Shown one piece after another: positions 24,413-30,482 of a DNA stretch of 32,496 nt. The notes below the pieces were generated by a model. The model was not told the origin of the DNA. It saw nothing but the letters and a program-made list of their open reading frames with translations, and searched no databases. The DNA comes from a virus, in the IMG/VR virus record IMGVR_UViG_3300006028_000025, positions 1 to 32,496 of that record, one strand, 5' to 3'. A program made the position numbers and the translations under genes. Within the stretch, counting starts at the first letter, position 1, and each line of letters begins with the position of its first letter.

Positions 24413-24935
24413 TCAACCATCACAACCGACACCGGCCACCCGGTTCCTGATACATACCCTGTATTCCCTTGCCATTGGCATCCTGTTGGCAGTCCTCACG
24501 GCTATCGGGCAATATATCTCTACCTCCGGTGATAGCATCGATTTCAAGATCGTAGCGTCCGTGGGAGGCGCGGCATTCCTGGCTTACCTGCTCTCACACT
24601 TCAACAAGGATATCCTGTCCAATCAAGTGCAGTTACTTCAAGGCATCGATGACGCTGTGACACAGGCCACACAGAACGCACACGCGCCGCTCTACAATGC
24701 GGTAGGACAACTGCAACAACAGGTGGCACAGGTGGCACAAGTCGTGCAGGCTCCTGCTCCATCATCATTGCCGCCAATAGCAGGCACTGGCACTACCACG
24801 GTGGTACCACATTTGCCCATCTCACAACTACCCACGCAGGACATGCCGGTGGTGATCGCATCGCAGCCGTGGCAGGCACCCGCGCCGGGGATTTCGTTTG
24901 GGGATAGTGCGGTCATGCCGACAGTTCAACCATGA
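24402..24935 (+). CDS. Holin candidate
   Basis: 177 residues. Two hydrophobic segments near the N-terminus (about 20-40, SLAIGILLAVLTAIGQYIS, and 49-66, FKIVASVGGAAFLAYLLSHF) followed by a soluble part with a Gln/Val helix and a Pro/Thr-rich tail. It lies two genes after the lysin, which makes it the most probable pore-former timing lysis. The tail is long for a holin, so it could instead be another membrane protein of the lysis or superinfection system. Confidence 0.6.
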   Translation: MSANQPSQPTPATRFLIHTLYSLAIGILLAVLTAIGQYISTSGDSIDFKIVASVGGAAFLAYLLSHFNKDILSNQVQLLQGIDDAVTQATQNAHAPLYNAVGQLQQQVAQVAQVVQAPAPSSLPPIAGTGTTTVVPHLPISQLPTQDMPVVIASQPWQAPAPGISFGDSAVMPTVQP

Positions 24936-25135
24936 GGAGGAAGAGGATGCTGCTTGCTCTATTCGTTGGCTTCGGTGGCACGCTCACGCTTGGCGTACTC
25001 ATCATTGTACCGCTATGGTGGCGCAATCGCCGTATGCCAAACTTCACTCCTGACCAATCCCTGATATCGAAGGCGATGGATCAGCAATTTGGACCGAACA
25101 ATTGGCGGCATGAGCATTATGCGAGGAAGACGTGA
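24932..25135 (+). CDS. Small one-segment membrane protein
   Basis: 67 residues. Basic start (MRRKR), one transmembrane segment (about 7-29) followed by WWRNRRMP, which would anchor the C-terminal part in the cytoplasm or outside. The ATG overlaps the previous stop (ATGA); a second ATG five codons in has a better ribosome site (GAGGAGGAAGAGG), so the start may be at 24947. Could be a holin partner or antiholin; not proven. Confidence 0.55.
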   Translation: MRRKRMLLALFVGFGGTLTLGVLIIVPLWWRNRRMPNFTPDQSLISKAMDQQFGPNNWRHEHYARKT

Positions 25136-25311
25136 TCATTACCGTGAAAGAAGATTCATTGTGGCTGGATATACCTGATCTGCCACCCGAATATGACGAT
25201 GGCCTGATCACCATTCGTGACTGCTCAGGTGGGGATGCGCTTGTGTATAGAGATGAGATACCGGCATTGATAGAGGCACTCAAGTCGCTCATGGAGCAGG
25301 CTAAGTCATGA
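25132..25311 (+). CDS. Small acidic protein (59 residues)
   Basis: Read directly from the sequence: GTG start overlapping the previous stop (GTGA) with GAGGA upstream; its TGA overlaps the next ATG. The product begins MIITVKEDSLWLDIPDLPPE, continues through DGLITIRDCSGGDALVYRDE and ends in a helix (IPALIEALKSLMEQAKS). Two overlaps with neighbours in a coupled chain argue that it is real. The strand-strand-helix layout is like small regulators or anti-host proteins, but no family is recognised. Confidence 0.6.
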   Translation: MIITVKEDSLWLDIPDLPPEYDDGLITIRDCSGGDALVYRDEIPALIEALKSLMEQAKS

Positions 25312-25568
25312 TGCGTTGTGCGAACAAGTGGCCGCACAAGGTCAAGTTTCATCGCATTGAAACCCTGCTGCTCAAGACGGTGAATGGCGATTCCGTGGTC
25401 ACCTGGAATACAGAGAAGCGCGCCATCGCCGCCAAGATCACGAGGCCACTGCCACGTGTCGGGCAACCGGATGAGTGGTCACGCATGCGACGGGCAAGCA
25501 TTGCAGCGGATAGTTGGCTCGTGGGAGAGAAGGCGTCGGAGTCAGAATGGTGGGACTGGTGGGAATGA
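25308..25568 (+). CDS. Small basic protein, last gene of the late operon
   Basis: 86 residues. Basic N-terminal half (CANKWPHKVKFHRIETLLLK, VTWNTEKRAIAAKITRPLP) and an acidic, Trp-rich end (SEWWDWWE). ATGATG start overlapping the previous stop. It is the last + strand gene before the strand switch, about 50 bases from the end of the converging early genes. The function is unknown; the opposite charges of the two ends may allow self-association. Confidence 0.55.
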   Translation: MMRCANKWPHKVKFHRIETLLLKTVNGDSVVTWNTEKRAIAAKITRPLPRVGQPDEWSRMRRASIAADSWLVGEKASESEWWDWWE

Positions 25569-25570
25569 GG

Positions 25571-25604
25571 CAAAAAGAAAGCCTGCCCCAACGACGAGAC
25601 AGGC
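25571..25604 (-). terminator. Terminator of the leftward early transcript
   Basis: On the - strand GCCTGT pairs with GCAGGC (one G-U pair) around a loop of about 12 bases, followed by TTTCTTTTTG. It lies just past the stop of the last - strand gene. No T-run follows on the + strand, so it should act mainly on leftward transcription. The stem is short; strength is uncertain. Confidence 0.5.
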
Positions 25605-25620
25605 GCGGGATGTGGGAGGG

Positions 25621-25857
25621 CTAAGTTGGAAGATGCTCCATATCCCATTGTGCCGAGAGAAATCCAGGCAGACGGGGATAGAAATCCCCTAGTAATGGCT
25701 CTACTGGCTCTGATGACTCGATGCGAATAGTCTGATGGTTGAAATCTCCATCCGGCCAAAAGATGGAGTAAGGATACCCGAAATCGCGTCCCGCTGCGAC
25801 CGAGTGCGCGGCAGATTGCGCTTCGCCTGTTGATGCAAACCGAATAAGCGAATGCAT
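25621..25857 (-). CDS. Small early protein, unrecognised
   Basis: 78 residues, opening HSLIRFASTGEAQSAAHSVA, with aromatic strand-like parts (RDFGYPYSIFWPDGDFNHQT) and an acidic end. GGGAGGAAC lies about nine bases before the ATG on the - strand. It is the last gene of the leftward early operon. Longer overlapping - strand readings here have Arg/Ser-rich composition and no ribosome site. Function unknown. Confidence 0.65.
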   Translation of the reverse strand: MHSLIRFASTGEAQSAAHSVAAGRDFGYPYSIFWPDGDFNHQTIRIESSEPVEPLLGDFYPRLPGFLSAQWDMEHLPT

Positions 25858-25899
25858 TGCTTGTTCCTCCCGGCGTTTCCGCCATGCCGCGCGGGGCGG

Positions 25900-26226
25900 C
25901 TACTGACGCCAACCAACTTCAAAGTACTGCTGCTTGAGGGAAGGAAACCACTCTTTGAGCGGCCTTCCGTCCTTTGGCTTACCGACCTCAAAGGACCATT
26001 CGCCTTTGATCTTGACTGGCTGGACATACTCAAACAACGCTTCCAATTCACCCTTGACTTCATCATACTTGCCCGGCTCCGGGGCGACTGCGATCATCAT
26101 TTGGTACCTTTCTATCCAGGCTTTGCATGCCTGGATGACTTCTTTGTGCAGAGAGCGCCCATGCTCGTCTGCGAGACGTTTCATGCCTGCTAGCACGTCA
26201 GCAGGCCACCGGATGGATGTTGCCAT
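25900..26226 (-). CDS. Ribbon-helix-helix transcription regulator
   Basis: 108 residues. Residues 3-36 (SIRWPADVLAGMKRLADEHG then RSLHKEVIQACKAWIERY) form the Arc/MetJ/CopG pattern: one strand that pairs in the dimer and binds the major groove, then two helices with a turn at about the expected place. The rest (KGEWSFEVGKPKDGRPLKEW) is an added small domain that might bind an effector. RHH repressors usually control their own operon; the promoter two genes upstream carries repeated GATAC sequences that could be the operator. GAGGT precedes the ATG. Confidence 0.75.
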   Translation of the reverse strand: MATSIRWPADVLAGMKRLADEHGRSLHKEVIQACKAWIERYQMMIAVAPEPGKYDEVKGELEALFEYVQPVKIKGEWSFEVGKPKDGRPLKEWFPSLKQQYFEVGWRQ

Positions 26227-26236
26227 CGGACACCTC

Positions 26237-26485
26237 TTACTTCACCAACCGGACCAAAGAAAGCTTCGCATCGGCATCAAGGTAGCGGTAGTCATAATCC
26301 GCGAAGTAATCTACGTCCAGGCGATCATCGTGAAGACGAATGCTGATCCACTGTGCTTCGCCGTAGCGGTTGGTCTTGTGGCACTCAACCGTGCCATAAT
26401 CCCACTTGCCAGGGAAAGCTTCGTTCTCACAGCGAACCTTGCTGCCTGCTGGAAAAATCTCTGCGAACTCTTGATGCTTTGTCAT
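26237..26485 (-). CDS. Small Tudor/SH3-like early protein
   Basis: 82 residues. The pattern IFPAGSKVRCENEAFPGKWD, YGTVECH, ISIRLHDDRLDVDYFADY is that of a short five-strand barrel in which 'G..V.' and a 'W..G.V' turn recur. That suggests an SH3- or Tudor-like fold, used for protein or nucleic acid contacts; a guess from pattern only. AAGGAGCAAGG precedes the ATG. It is the first gene after the strong leftward promoter. Confidence 0.65.
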   Translation of the reverse strand: MTKHQEFAEIFPAGSKVRCENEAFPGKWDYGTVECHKTNRYGEAQWISIRLHDDRLDVDYFADYDYRYLDADAKLSLVRLVK

Positions 26486-26522
26486 TTCCTTGCTCCTTCG
26501 TTTTGTTTCATCTTACATTCTT

Positions 26523-26551
26523 AGTGTAGCACCAAAGTAGATACATGTCAA
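26523..26551 (-). promoter_or_regulatory. Strong leftward early promoter
   Basis: TTGACA, a 17-base spacer and TACACT on the - strand: a perfect -35 and five-of-six -10 at ideal spacing, about 40 bases upstream of the first gene it serves. GATAC occurs three times on the + strand at 26540, 26560 and 26572, once inside the spacer and twice just upstream, a possible operator array. Confidence 0.85.
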
Positions 26552-26603
26552 GTCTTTTTGATACCAATATGGATACTTTTTGAAGGAGCAAGGAAAACTC
26601 GTT

Positions 26604-26810
26604 TCACACCCGCACAAAGGGCTTGGTTGGACTAGTGAGCCGTGCTACCTCTGCTACTAGCAACTGGTGTACTGCCAGGTGTTCATCGAAGGCGCGGCGT
26701 GCATCATCAATCTCCATGTGTGCATCTTCGAGTGATGCCAGTTTCGCCACGTCGATTTCCAGGCGCACATCGATGGCAACCAGTTGGCTGTGGGCGTCGT
26801 GAATAGTCAT
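26604..26810 (-). CDS. Small helical protein
   Basis: 68 residues from the ATG with AGGAAA upstream; a longer reading would start 22 codons earlier without a ribosome site. Nearly one continuous helix with heptad-like hydrophobics (HSQLVAIDVRLEIDVAKLAS; FDEHLAVHQLLVAEVARLT), so it probably forms a coiled-coil dimer. It overlaps the previous gene by about 100 bases in another frame. Function unknown. Confidence 0.55.
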   Translation of the reverse strand: MTIHDAHSQLVAIDVRLEIDVAKLASLEDAHMEIDDARRAFDEHLAVHQLLVAEVARLTSPTKPFVRV

Positions 26811-26907
26811 CTCTATTTCCTTTGGTTGATCTAAACTGCTTACAGGAGCACCACTTACATCCTGTAATAGCATCATGACTTATGCTGCTATGACCACAGA
26901 CACACAT
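26707..26907 (-). CDS. Small CxCGH zinc-ribbon-like protein
   Basis: 66 residues. The N-terminus CVCGHSSISHDAITGCKWCS then CKQF holds a C-x-C-G-H ... H ... C-x2-C-x-C array, a recurring mini-motif of small phage proteins likely to bind one zinc. The second half is Arg-rich and overlaps the next gene's start, so it may be a weakly constrained tail. AAAGGAG at proper distance supports the ATG. Role unknown, possibly nucleic acid binding. Confidence 0.6.
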   Translation of the reverse strand: MCVCGHSSISHDAITGCKWCSCKQFRSTKGNRDDYSRRPQPTGCHRCAPGNRRGETGITRRCTHGD

Positions 26908-26919
26908 AGGTGTCTCCTT

Positions 26920-27141
26920 TCATACGTTCTCCTCCCGCGCCTCATGCGGGCGTGGTGCATACAGCCGTTCGGCATAGCGTACCGCTTCCCGCTTCATTTC
27001 CGCGTATTCGGCCTGTGTTTCTAGCCACTGCTCCAGGTAGGCAAAACCAACGATGCCGACAAAGAAGAGCACCCACAGGCAAGCACCGTAGAAGGCATAT
27101 GGCAGAATATAGGCAAAGAGGATAACCAGTACATCTCTCAT
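26920..27141 (-). CDS. Small membrane protein
   Basis: 73 residues. Hydrophobic from about 4 to 36 (VLVILFAYILPYAFYGACLW then VLFFVGIVGFAYL), which would make one long or two short membrane passes, followed by a charged amphipathic helix (QAEYAEMKREAVRYAERLY). ATGA overlap with the gene before. Early membrane proteins of phages often exclude superinfecting phages, but nothing specific shows this here. Confidence 0.65.
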   Translation of the reverse strand: MRDVLVILFAYILPYAFYGACLWVLFFVGIVGFAYLEQWLETQAEYAEMKREAVRYAERLYAPRPHEAREENV

Positions 27142-27647
27142 CCTGCAATCCTCGACTTTGGGATATAGGGCAGTTGATCGGTATCAATCCTGCGTCCACC
27201 CTTGTAGCATGGTTTGCCATCTCTCAACTCAAGCTCGCCTGTCGCAAACTTCCTGCCAATCTCTCCAGGCTCAAAGCGTACTGTCAGGCGCTTTGCCGTG
27301 ATGATGTGCGGCGTATGTGGTGGCTGTATGGCTATCTGTTCGGGTAAGGTGATGAGCGAACGCACAACCACTGGCTCTACTGCTCGCACCACAGGGCGTT
27401 TCTCCGTGACAGAGAGCGCCGGGTAGCGTGATGTACCACAATGCGGGCATGTCCATTGCTCAACAAACGCATCCCACATCATCCACTGCCAGGTACAATA
27501 TGGGCAATGATGCGCTGATGCCGGTTTCCAGTCCTCCACCTCTGGCGGGTCTTTGAAATGCTGCATGGGCTTGGGGTCATGCCGTTCCAGCCACATTCTA
27601 AAGTGCTCATAACATTTGACATAGAATGCATGCAGGCGCTTCATCAT
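27138..27647 (-). CDS. Zinc-ribbon protein
   Basis: 169 residues from an ATG with AAAGGA upstream; an ATG seven codons earlier overlaps the previous stop and is an alternative (27668). The middle holds HHCPYCTWQW ... WTCPHCGTSRYP, two CxxC knuckles about 17 residues apart, a classic zinc ribbon. The C-terminal part (KRLTVRFEPGEIGRKFATGE; GGRRIDTDQLPYIPK) looks like a small separate domain. Zinc ribbons of this type bind nucleic acids or proteins of the transcription apparatus; the target is unknown. Confidence 0.65.
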   Translation of the reverse strand: MMKRLHAFYVKCYEHFRMWLERHDPKPMQHFKDPPEVEDWKPASAHHCPYCTWQWMMWDAFVEQWTCPHCGTSRYPALSVTEKRPVVRAVEPVVVRSLITLPEQIAIQPPHTPHIITAKRLTVRFEPGEIGRKFATGELELRDGKPCYKGGRRIDTDQLPYIPKSRIAG

Positions 27648-27664
27648 TGGAACGTCCTTTCTTA

Positions 27665-28258
27665 TCATTCGCTTAACATCTTGTTATCACTTGCGTTGTC
27701 ATACTGCTTGAGCAGCGCCGACGCCGATGCCACCAACTTTGCGCCGCCTTGATGATCAGTGCGGATATTGGAGCCGGTGGCACACTTGCGCACGAAGGCG
27801 AGCAGATCGCTATTCTCCGAGGCGAGAAACAGGCATTCCCCTTGCAGTTGCGCGATATCCTTGACATAGCGCGCACTGGCCACGGCGTGCTCTGCTGCCT
27901 CGGCTTCGAGTCGAAAGATATCCCGCTGCAAGTCTTTGATTTGCAGAACAAAACCATCACTTGCCACGTCGTACTCTGCTACATCATGCTCAAGCTCACG
28001 GATACGCTCTTGCGCTGCGCTCACATCCCTTTGCAGATCGGTGATGGTCTGCTTTTGTGTTAAGATAACACTGGCCTGGCTCGCCTCGACCTCGTGCGCC
28101 ATGCCCAGGCGTTGCCGTAGGTCGGTGATAGTCTCGAAGCGCTCTGTTGCCTCTTGCGAAAGCTTCTTATTCTGCTCGAGCAACCCTTCCACTTGCTTTT
28201 CCAGTTGCGCGATCTGCTCATCTTTTTTCGATGTACGAAAGATTTGCCTAAAATCCAT
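27665..28258 (-). CDS. Long coiled-coil protein
   Basis: 197 residues, almost wholly heptad repeats from residue 12 to about 155 (EQIAQLEKQVEGLLEQNKKL; RIRELEHDVAEYDVASDGFV). A short globular end follows (TGSNIRTDHQGGAKLVASAS). No signal peptide or membrane part. The GC content and codon style match the neighbours. Could act as a spacer or scaffold for the early complexes; function unknown. Confidence 0.65.
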   Translation of the reverse strand: MDFRQIFRTSKKDEQIAQLEKQVEGLLEQNKKLSQEATERFETITDLRQRLGMAHEVEASQASVILTQKQTITDLQRDVSAAQERIRELEHDVAEYDVASDGFVLQIKDLQRDIFRLEAEAAEHAVASARYVKDIAQLQGECLFLASENSDLLAFVRKCATGSNIRTDHQGGAKLVASASALLKQYDNASDNKMLSE

Positions 28259-28272
28259 ATTCCCTACTTTCT

Positions 28273-28536
28273 CTACCGTATGATCTTATTGCCTGCCTTC
28301 CTGAGCAGGATACGGCGCTCAGGAAGGCGCTTGTGTGTGCGGTAACTCCATTGTTGCCGCTTCGATGCGTCTACTGGCATGTCACCAGTGAGCAGATAAT
28401 GATCAAGTATCGCGCTTATCTGCTCTTCGGTATGCCGTCTTCCACCGCTCCCGCGTGTGCGTATGTCGGAAGAATGAACTTCCAAATCTTCCTTGCCTAT
28501 TGCTCGACTTTCCCCTGTGGTTTCGCGCCATTCCAT
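28273..28536 (-). CDS. Small basic protein, start uncertain
   Basis: 87 residues from ATG, but this start has no ribosome site and lies 40 bases inside the previous gene. A TTG at 28485, with AAGGA just upstream and directly after the previous stop, gives about 71 residues and may be the true start. The common part has TEEQISAILDHYLLTGDMPV then a basic stretch (RTHKRLPERRILLRKAGNK), which could be a small helix-turn-helix, but the pattern is too weak to call. Confidence 0.5.
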   Translation of the reverse strand: MEWRETTGESRAIGKEDLEVHSSDIRTRGSGGRRHTEEQISAILDHYLLTGDMPVDASKRQQWSYRTHKRLPERRILLRKAGNKIIR

Positions 28537-29099
28537 TCTCGCGCTAAAGGGTCGGCGGGTGCGCCTCCTTGTGCGAGTTGTGGAAAGGACACCTGTTCTA
28601 CATGCTGCGTTGGCTGCTGGATTGGTCGCACACTTGTTTGTGGCACCCGCACCGGTAGGGGAGTGGGTGACATGGCAGTAAGTTTTGCAATGTGATCAGG
28701 ATCGGTCAATGAAATGCCGATGAAGGCAAGGACATTGAGTCCGATTTGCCCGATGAGTGCGAACAATGTTGCTTGCTGTGTCCAGGTTGGCAGCGTCTCT
28801 AAGCCTTTGCTATTCAGCAGCAAGGTAAGCTCCAACATGGTAGCTGCACAGATCGCCAGGCCGGATACAACCGTCATGGCAAGGCTAATCACATGCTGCC
28901 ATACGCCACGCGCGTTATGCTTGTGGAAGTGCAGCCAGTTCAGCACACCATACTCAAATGCACCAAGCGCCGCAAAGGGTAGCCAGGGAGCATCAGGCGG
29001 GCTAAAGCGCCGGAATAGGAGCACCGTACAAGTGGCAGTCACCAGGAATACCAGTACCCACCCAAAGTAAAACATGAATCCACTAAATCCCTTTTTCAT
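28497..29099 (-). CDS. Four-segment membrane protein
   Basis: About 200 residues from the ATG preceded by AAGGGGAAACG; an upstream ATG five codons earlier is less well placed. Four hydrophobic segments: about 5-27, 40-55, 70-90 and 110-130 (of which FMFYFGWVLVFLVTATCTVL and FALIGQIGLNVLAFIGISL are clearest), then a Pro/Gln-rich cytoplasmic tail of 70 residues. A His-rich loop (WLHFHKHNARGVW) lies between passes two and three. Layout is like membrane proteins of conjugative elements, but no family is claimed. Confidence 0.65.
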   Translation of the reverse strand: MKKGFSGFMFYFGWVLVFLVTATCTVLLFRRFSPPDAPWLPFAALGAFEYGVLNWLHFHKHNARGVWQHVISLAMTVVSGLAICAATMLELTLLLNSKGLETLPTWTQQATLFALIGQIGLNVLAFIGISLTDPDHIAKLTAMSPTPLPVRVPQTSVRPIQQPTQHVEQVSFPQLAQGGAPADPLAREWNGAKPQGKVEQ

Positions 29100-29198
29100 C
29101 GTTTCCCCTTTCAAGGTCTCAATTCGTTTGAACTTATTGATAGCCCTGAAAACCCCAGAGCAGGGTTGTTTGGCCCGGCAAGTATCCCACCAGCCGGG
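29100..29198 (-). other. Intergenic stretch with two hairpins
   Basis: On the - strand, GCCCGG (29199-29194) pairs with CCGGGC (29178-29173) at the very end of the upstream gene, and AACCC (29167-29163) pairs with GGGTT (29155-29151), followed by two more T. The second may be a weak terminator or attenuator in front of the membrane protein gene. No promoter of quality seen. Confidence 0.35.
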
Positions 29199-29420
29199 CT
29201 ATTTCACGCTACGAAACAATTTCATGGCTCGCGCTTCCGGCCCGCGCCGCTTCTCTTCCCACTCGAACATGGAGTCTACGAACTCGCGCACTTCACGCCC
29301 CGTCTCCGGAAACGTCAGCACGTCCAGCAGTTCCATACGGACATCCACCGGGTAACGCTGTAAGTAGGCGATCTTCTGCGCCTTGCTCATTGCGTTCCAT
29401 TGCTGCCTCTCGTCCATCAT
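29199..29420 (-). CDS. Small acidic-basic helical protein
   Basis: 73 residues from an ATGATG that overlaps the previous stop; GGTGGAG lies just upstream. The sequence RQQWNAMSKAQKIAYLQRYP followed by VDVRMELLDVLTFPETGREV and VREFVDSMFEWEEKRRGP is helical with alternating charge. A much longer in-frame reading upstream is Arg/Ala-rich and overlaps two real genes, so it is not used. Unknown function. Confidence 0.6.
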   Translation of the reverse strand: MMDERQQWNAMSKAQKIAYLQRYPVDVRMELLDVLTFPETGREVREFVDSMFEWEEKRRGPEARAMKLFRSVK

Positions 29421-29578
29421 AAAAACTCCACCTCGCGCTTTGCCGCCGCCTCCGGCCTTCTGTACCAGCGCAAGAACTGCCACAGCGAGAGCTTGTCTTG
29501 CCCGGTGGCCACAAAGCTTGCCCACAGGCGAAACGCATTCCACAGCCTGCGCGGTGAGAAGAGCGGCGCGTCTACCAT
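29417..29578 (-). CDS. Very small basic aromatic protein
   Basis: 53 residues (VDAPLFSPRRLWNAFRLWAS, FVATGQDKLSLWQFLRWYRR), below many gene-finder limits. Its ATG lies just before the previous stop and its stop overlaps the next ATG, so it sits in an unbroken coupled chain, which is the main support. Amphipathic with many Trp, Arg and Leu; might lie on the membrane surface. Function unknown. Confidence 0.5.
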   Translation of the reverse strand: MVDAPLFSPRRLWNAFRLWASFVATGQDKLSLWQFLRWYRRPEAAAKREVEFL

Positions 29579-29772
29579 TCTCCTTCTTCGCCTTTCTTGA
29601 CATGGCAGAAACAGCCACAAGCGCCAGGGCGATATCCATGCTTTTTGAACCAACACTCCTCCGGGTCTTTTGCCTTACAGTTGCACCGCAGATACGACGG
29701 CGTTGGCTGCAAGCTCTCAACCAGCTTATCTTGTGCCTGTGGTGGCTGTGTCCAGTAGTCTTTTAGGTTCAT
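29572..29772 (-). CDS. Small Cys-rich zinc-binding protein
   Basis: 66 residues. N-terminal helix (LKDYWTQPPQAQDKLVESLQ), then a CNCKAKDPEECW ... CGCFCH cluster holding six Cys and a His, able to bind one or two zinc ions. GAGGAAG precedes the ATG. Cys-rich peptides of this size are common in early phage operons, and few have known roles. Confidence 0.6.
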   Translation of the reverse strand: MNLKDYWTQPPQAQDKLVESLQPTPSYLRCNCKAKDPEECWFKKHGYRPGACGCFCHVKKGEEGEW

Positions 29773-29996
29773 CCCGCTTCCTCGCTTTCTCTATCGAATG
29801 TCTGCTCAATCCGCTTAGGGATTGACTTTACACTACTTTTGTCGTATACTTGTTCTAGAGATTTGCTCGCTTCAACTAAGGCACACTGAGTACTCAGTGA
29901 AACGGCTCTAACGTTCTTGCGAACGGTGCGACGCTCTAAATGTACTGGCGTCACTGCCAGTGGGCGGGACCATGAAGTTGTCTGCGGGCCAAACAT
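29769..29996 (-). CDS. Doubtful small gene overlapping the RNA candidate
   Basis: 75 residues from an ATG without a ribosome site. For it: the stop forms an ATGA overlap with the next gene, and its end (CALVEASKSLEQVYDKSSVK then SIPKRIEQTFDRESEEAG) looks protein-like. Against it: the N-terminal half is Arg/Ser/Pro-rich, four perfect inverted repeats lie within or across it, and a strong promoter reads the opposite strand. Either the region is non-coding, or only a coding remnant is left. Confidence 0.3.
   Translation of the reverse strand: MFGPQTTSWSRPLAVTPVHLERRTVRKNVRAVSLSTQCALVEASKSLEQVYDKSSVKSIPKRIEQTFDRESEEAG
29822..29850 (+). promoter_or_regulatory. Strong rightward promoter opposite the early operon
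   Basis: TTGACT, exactly 17 bases, then TATACT: five of six bases matched in each box at ideal spacing. Transcription would start near 29857 and run + strand, against the early genes, into the hairpin-rich gap. Confidence 0.75.
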
Positions 29997-30072
29997 GGTT
30001 AGAGATGTCACCCCGCCCTGAAGCCCTGTCCCTGTGCCATTGTATCGAAAGGATGAGGGCAAGCCCCTGGGT
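29857..30072 (+). ncRNA. Candidate structured non-coding RNA
   Basis: About 215 bases after the rightward promoter, end unknown. Perfect pairings seen: the 16-base palindrome CACTGAGTACTCAGTG (29884-29899); CGTTC-TTGC-GAACG (29912-29925); ACTGGC-GTCACT-GCCAGT (29944-29961); directly abutting, a two-part stem in which GGGCGGG (29962-29968) pairs with CCCGCCC (30012-30018) and ACCATG (29969-29974) with CATGGT (29994-29999), a 12-base bulge between them on the 3' side; GCCCT/AGGGC (30023, 30056). Just past the end, ACCCA (30075) can pair with TGGGT on either side. No T-run terminator seen, so the RNA may extend as antisense over early genes. Confidence 0.5.
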
Positions 30073-30267
30073 TTACCCATGTGGGTCAGGTGACTGGACC
30101 TCCAAGAGTCGGTGTGTCCAGAAGCAGAGCAGCCGGAACAACCGTTCGACTTCCGCGCATCCTTGCCGCTGTTGGCAGTAGGAGCATGTGCGCGTGTGCA
30201 GGAAGTGCTGATGGACAATCCAGGCGCGCATGCGGTGAATGTGCGGGATGGTGATATCGTTGGTCAT
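30073..30267 (-). CDS. Small CxxC early protein
   Basis: 64 residues. Opens TNDITIPHIHRMRAWIVHQH and holds TCSYCQQRQGCAEVERLFRL, a C-x2-C-x5-C cluster with nearby His that probably binds zinc. The ATG overlaps the previous stop (ATGA). Its last codons overlap the hairpin-rich region opposite. A longer - strand reading in another frame shares the space but is Ser/Arg-rich. Function unknown. Confidence 0.6.
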   Translation of the reverse strand: MTNDITIPHIHRMRAWIVHQHFLHTRTCSYCQQRQGCAEVERLFRLLCFWTHRLLEVQSPDPHG

Positions 30268-30482
30268 GCCTCGTCCTCCACAGTGAGATCGAGTGTCTCA
30301 TCTTCTAGCCATGCAAGTATCTGCTCTGCTTGCTTACCATGAAATTCATGCAGGGAGTCATCCGTTCCTATTTCAAAGATACTCACTCCACGGCCAGCAT
30401 CATCTTGCCAGGTCTTGAACATGATTCCGCTTATCGGATAGTAGAAATCATCGATCTTGATAAAAGGCTTGCCTTCGTTCAT
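30264..30482 (-). CDS. Small acidic protein after dnaB
   Basis: 72 residues, opening NEGKPFIKIDDFYYPISGIM, then FKTWQDDAGRGVSIFEIGTD and a helix HGKQAEQILAWLEDETLD. The beta-then-helix order is like a small PH- or SH3-like domain with a closing helix. ATGA overlap with the helicase gene and an unusually complete GGAGGTGAT ribosome site suggest a steady, possibly high, output linked to the helicase. May act as a helicase modulator or loader; not shown. Confidence 0.65.
   Translation of the reverse strand: MNEGKPFIKIDDFYYPISGIMFKTWQDDAGRGVSIFEIGTDDSLHEFHGKQAEQILAWLEDETLDLTVEDEA

Noticed and set aside
25349-25912. 187-residue - strand reading across the strand switch
   Set aside because: Spans both convergent genes and the terminator, is Arg/Ser/Pro-rich and has no ribosome site; a shadow of real genes.
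29769-30218. 149-residue - strand reading
   Set aside because: Its first half overlaps a better supported CxxC gene in another frame and is Ser/Arg/Gly-rich; only a short C-terminal part could be real and is listed with low confidence.
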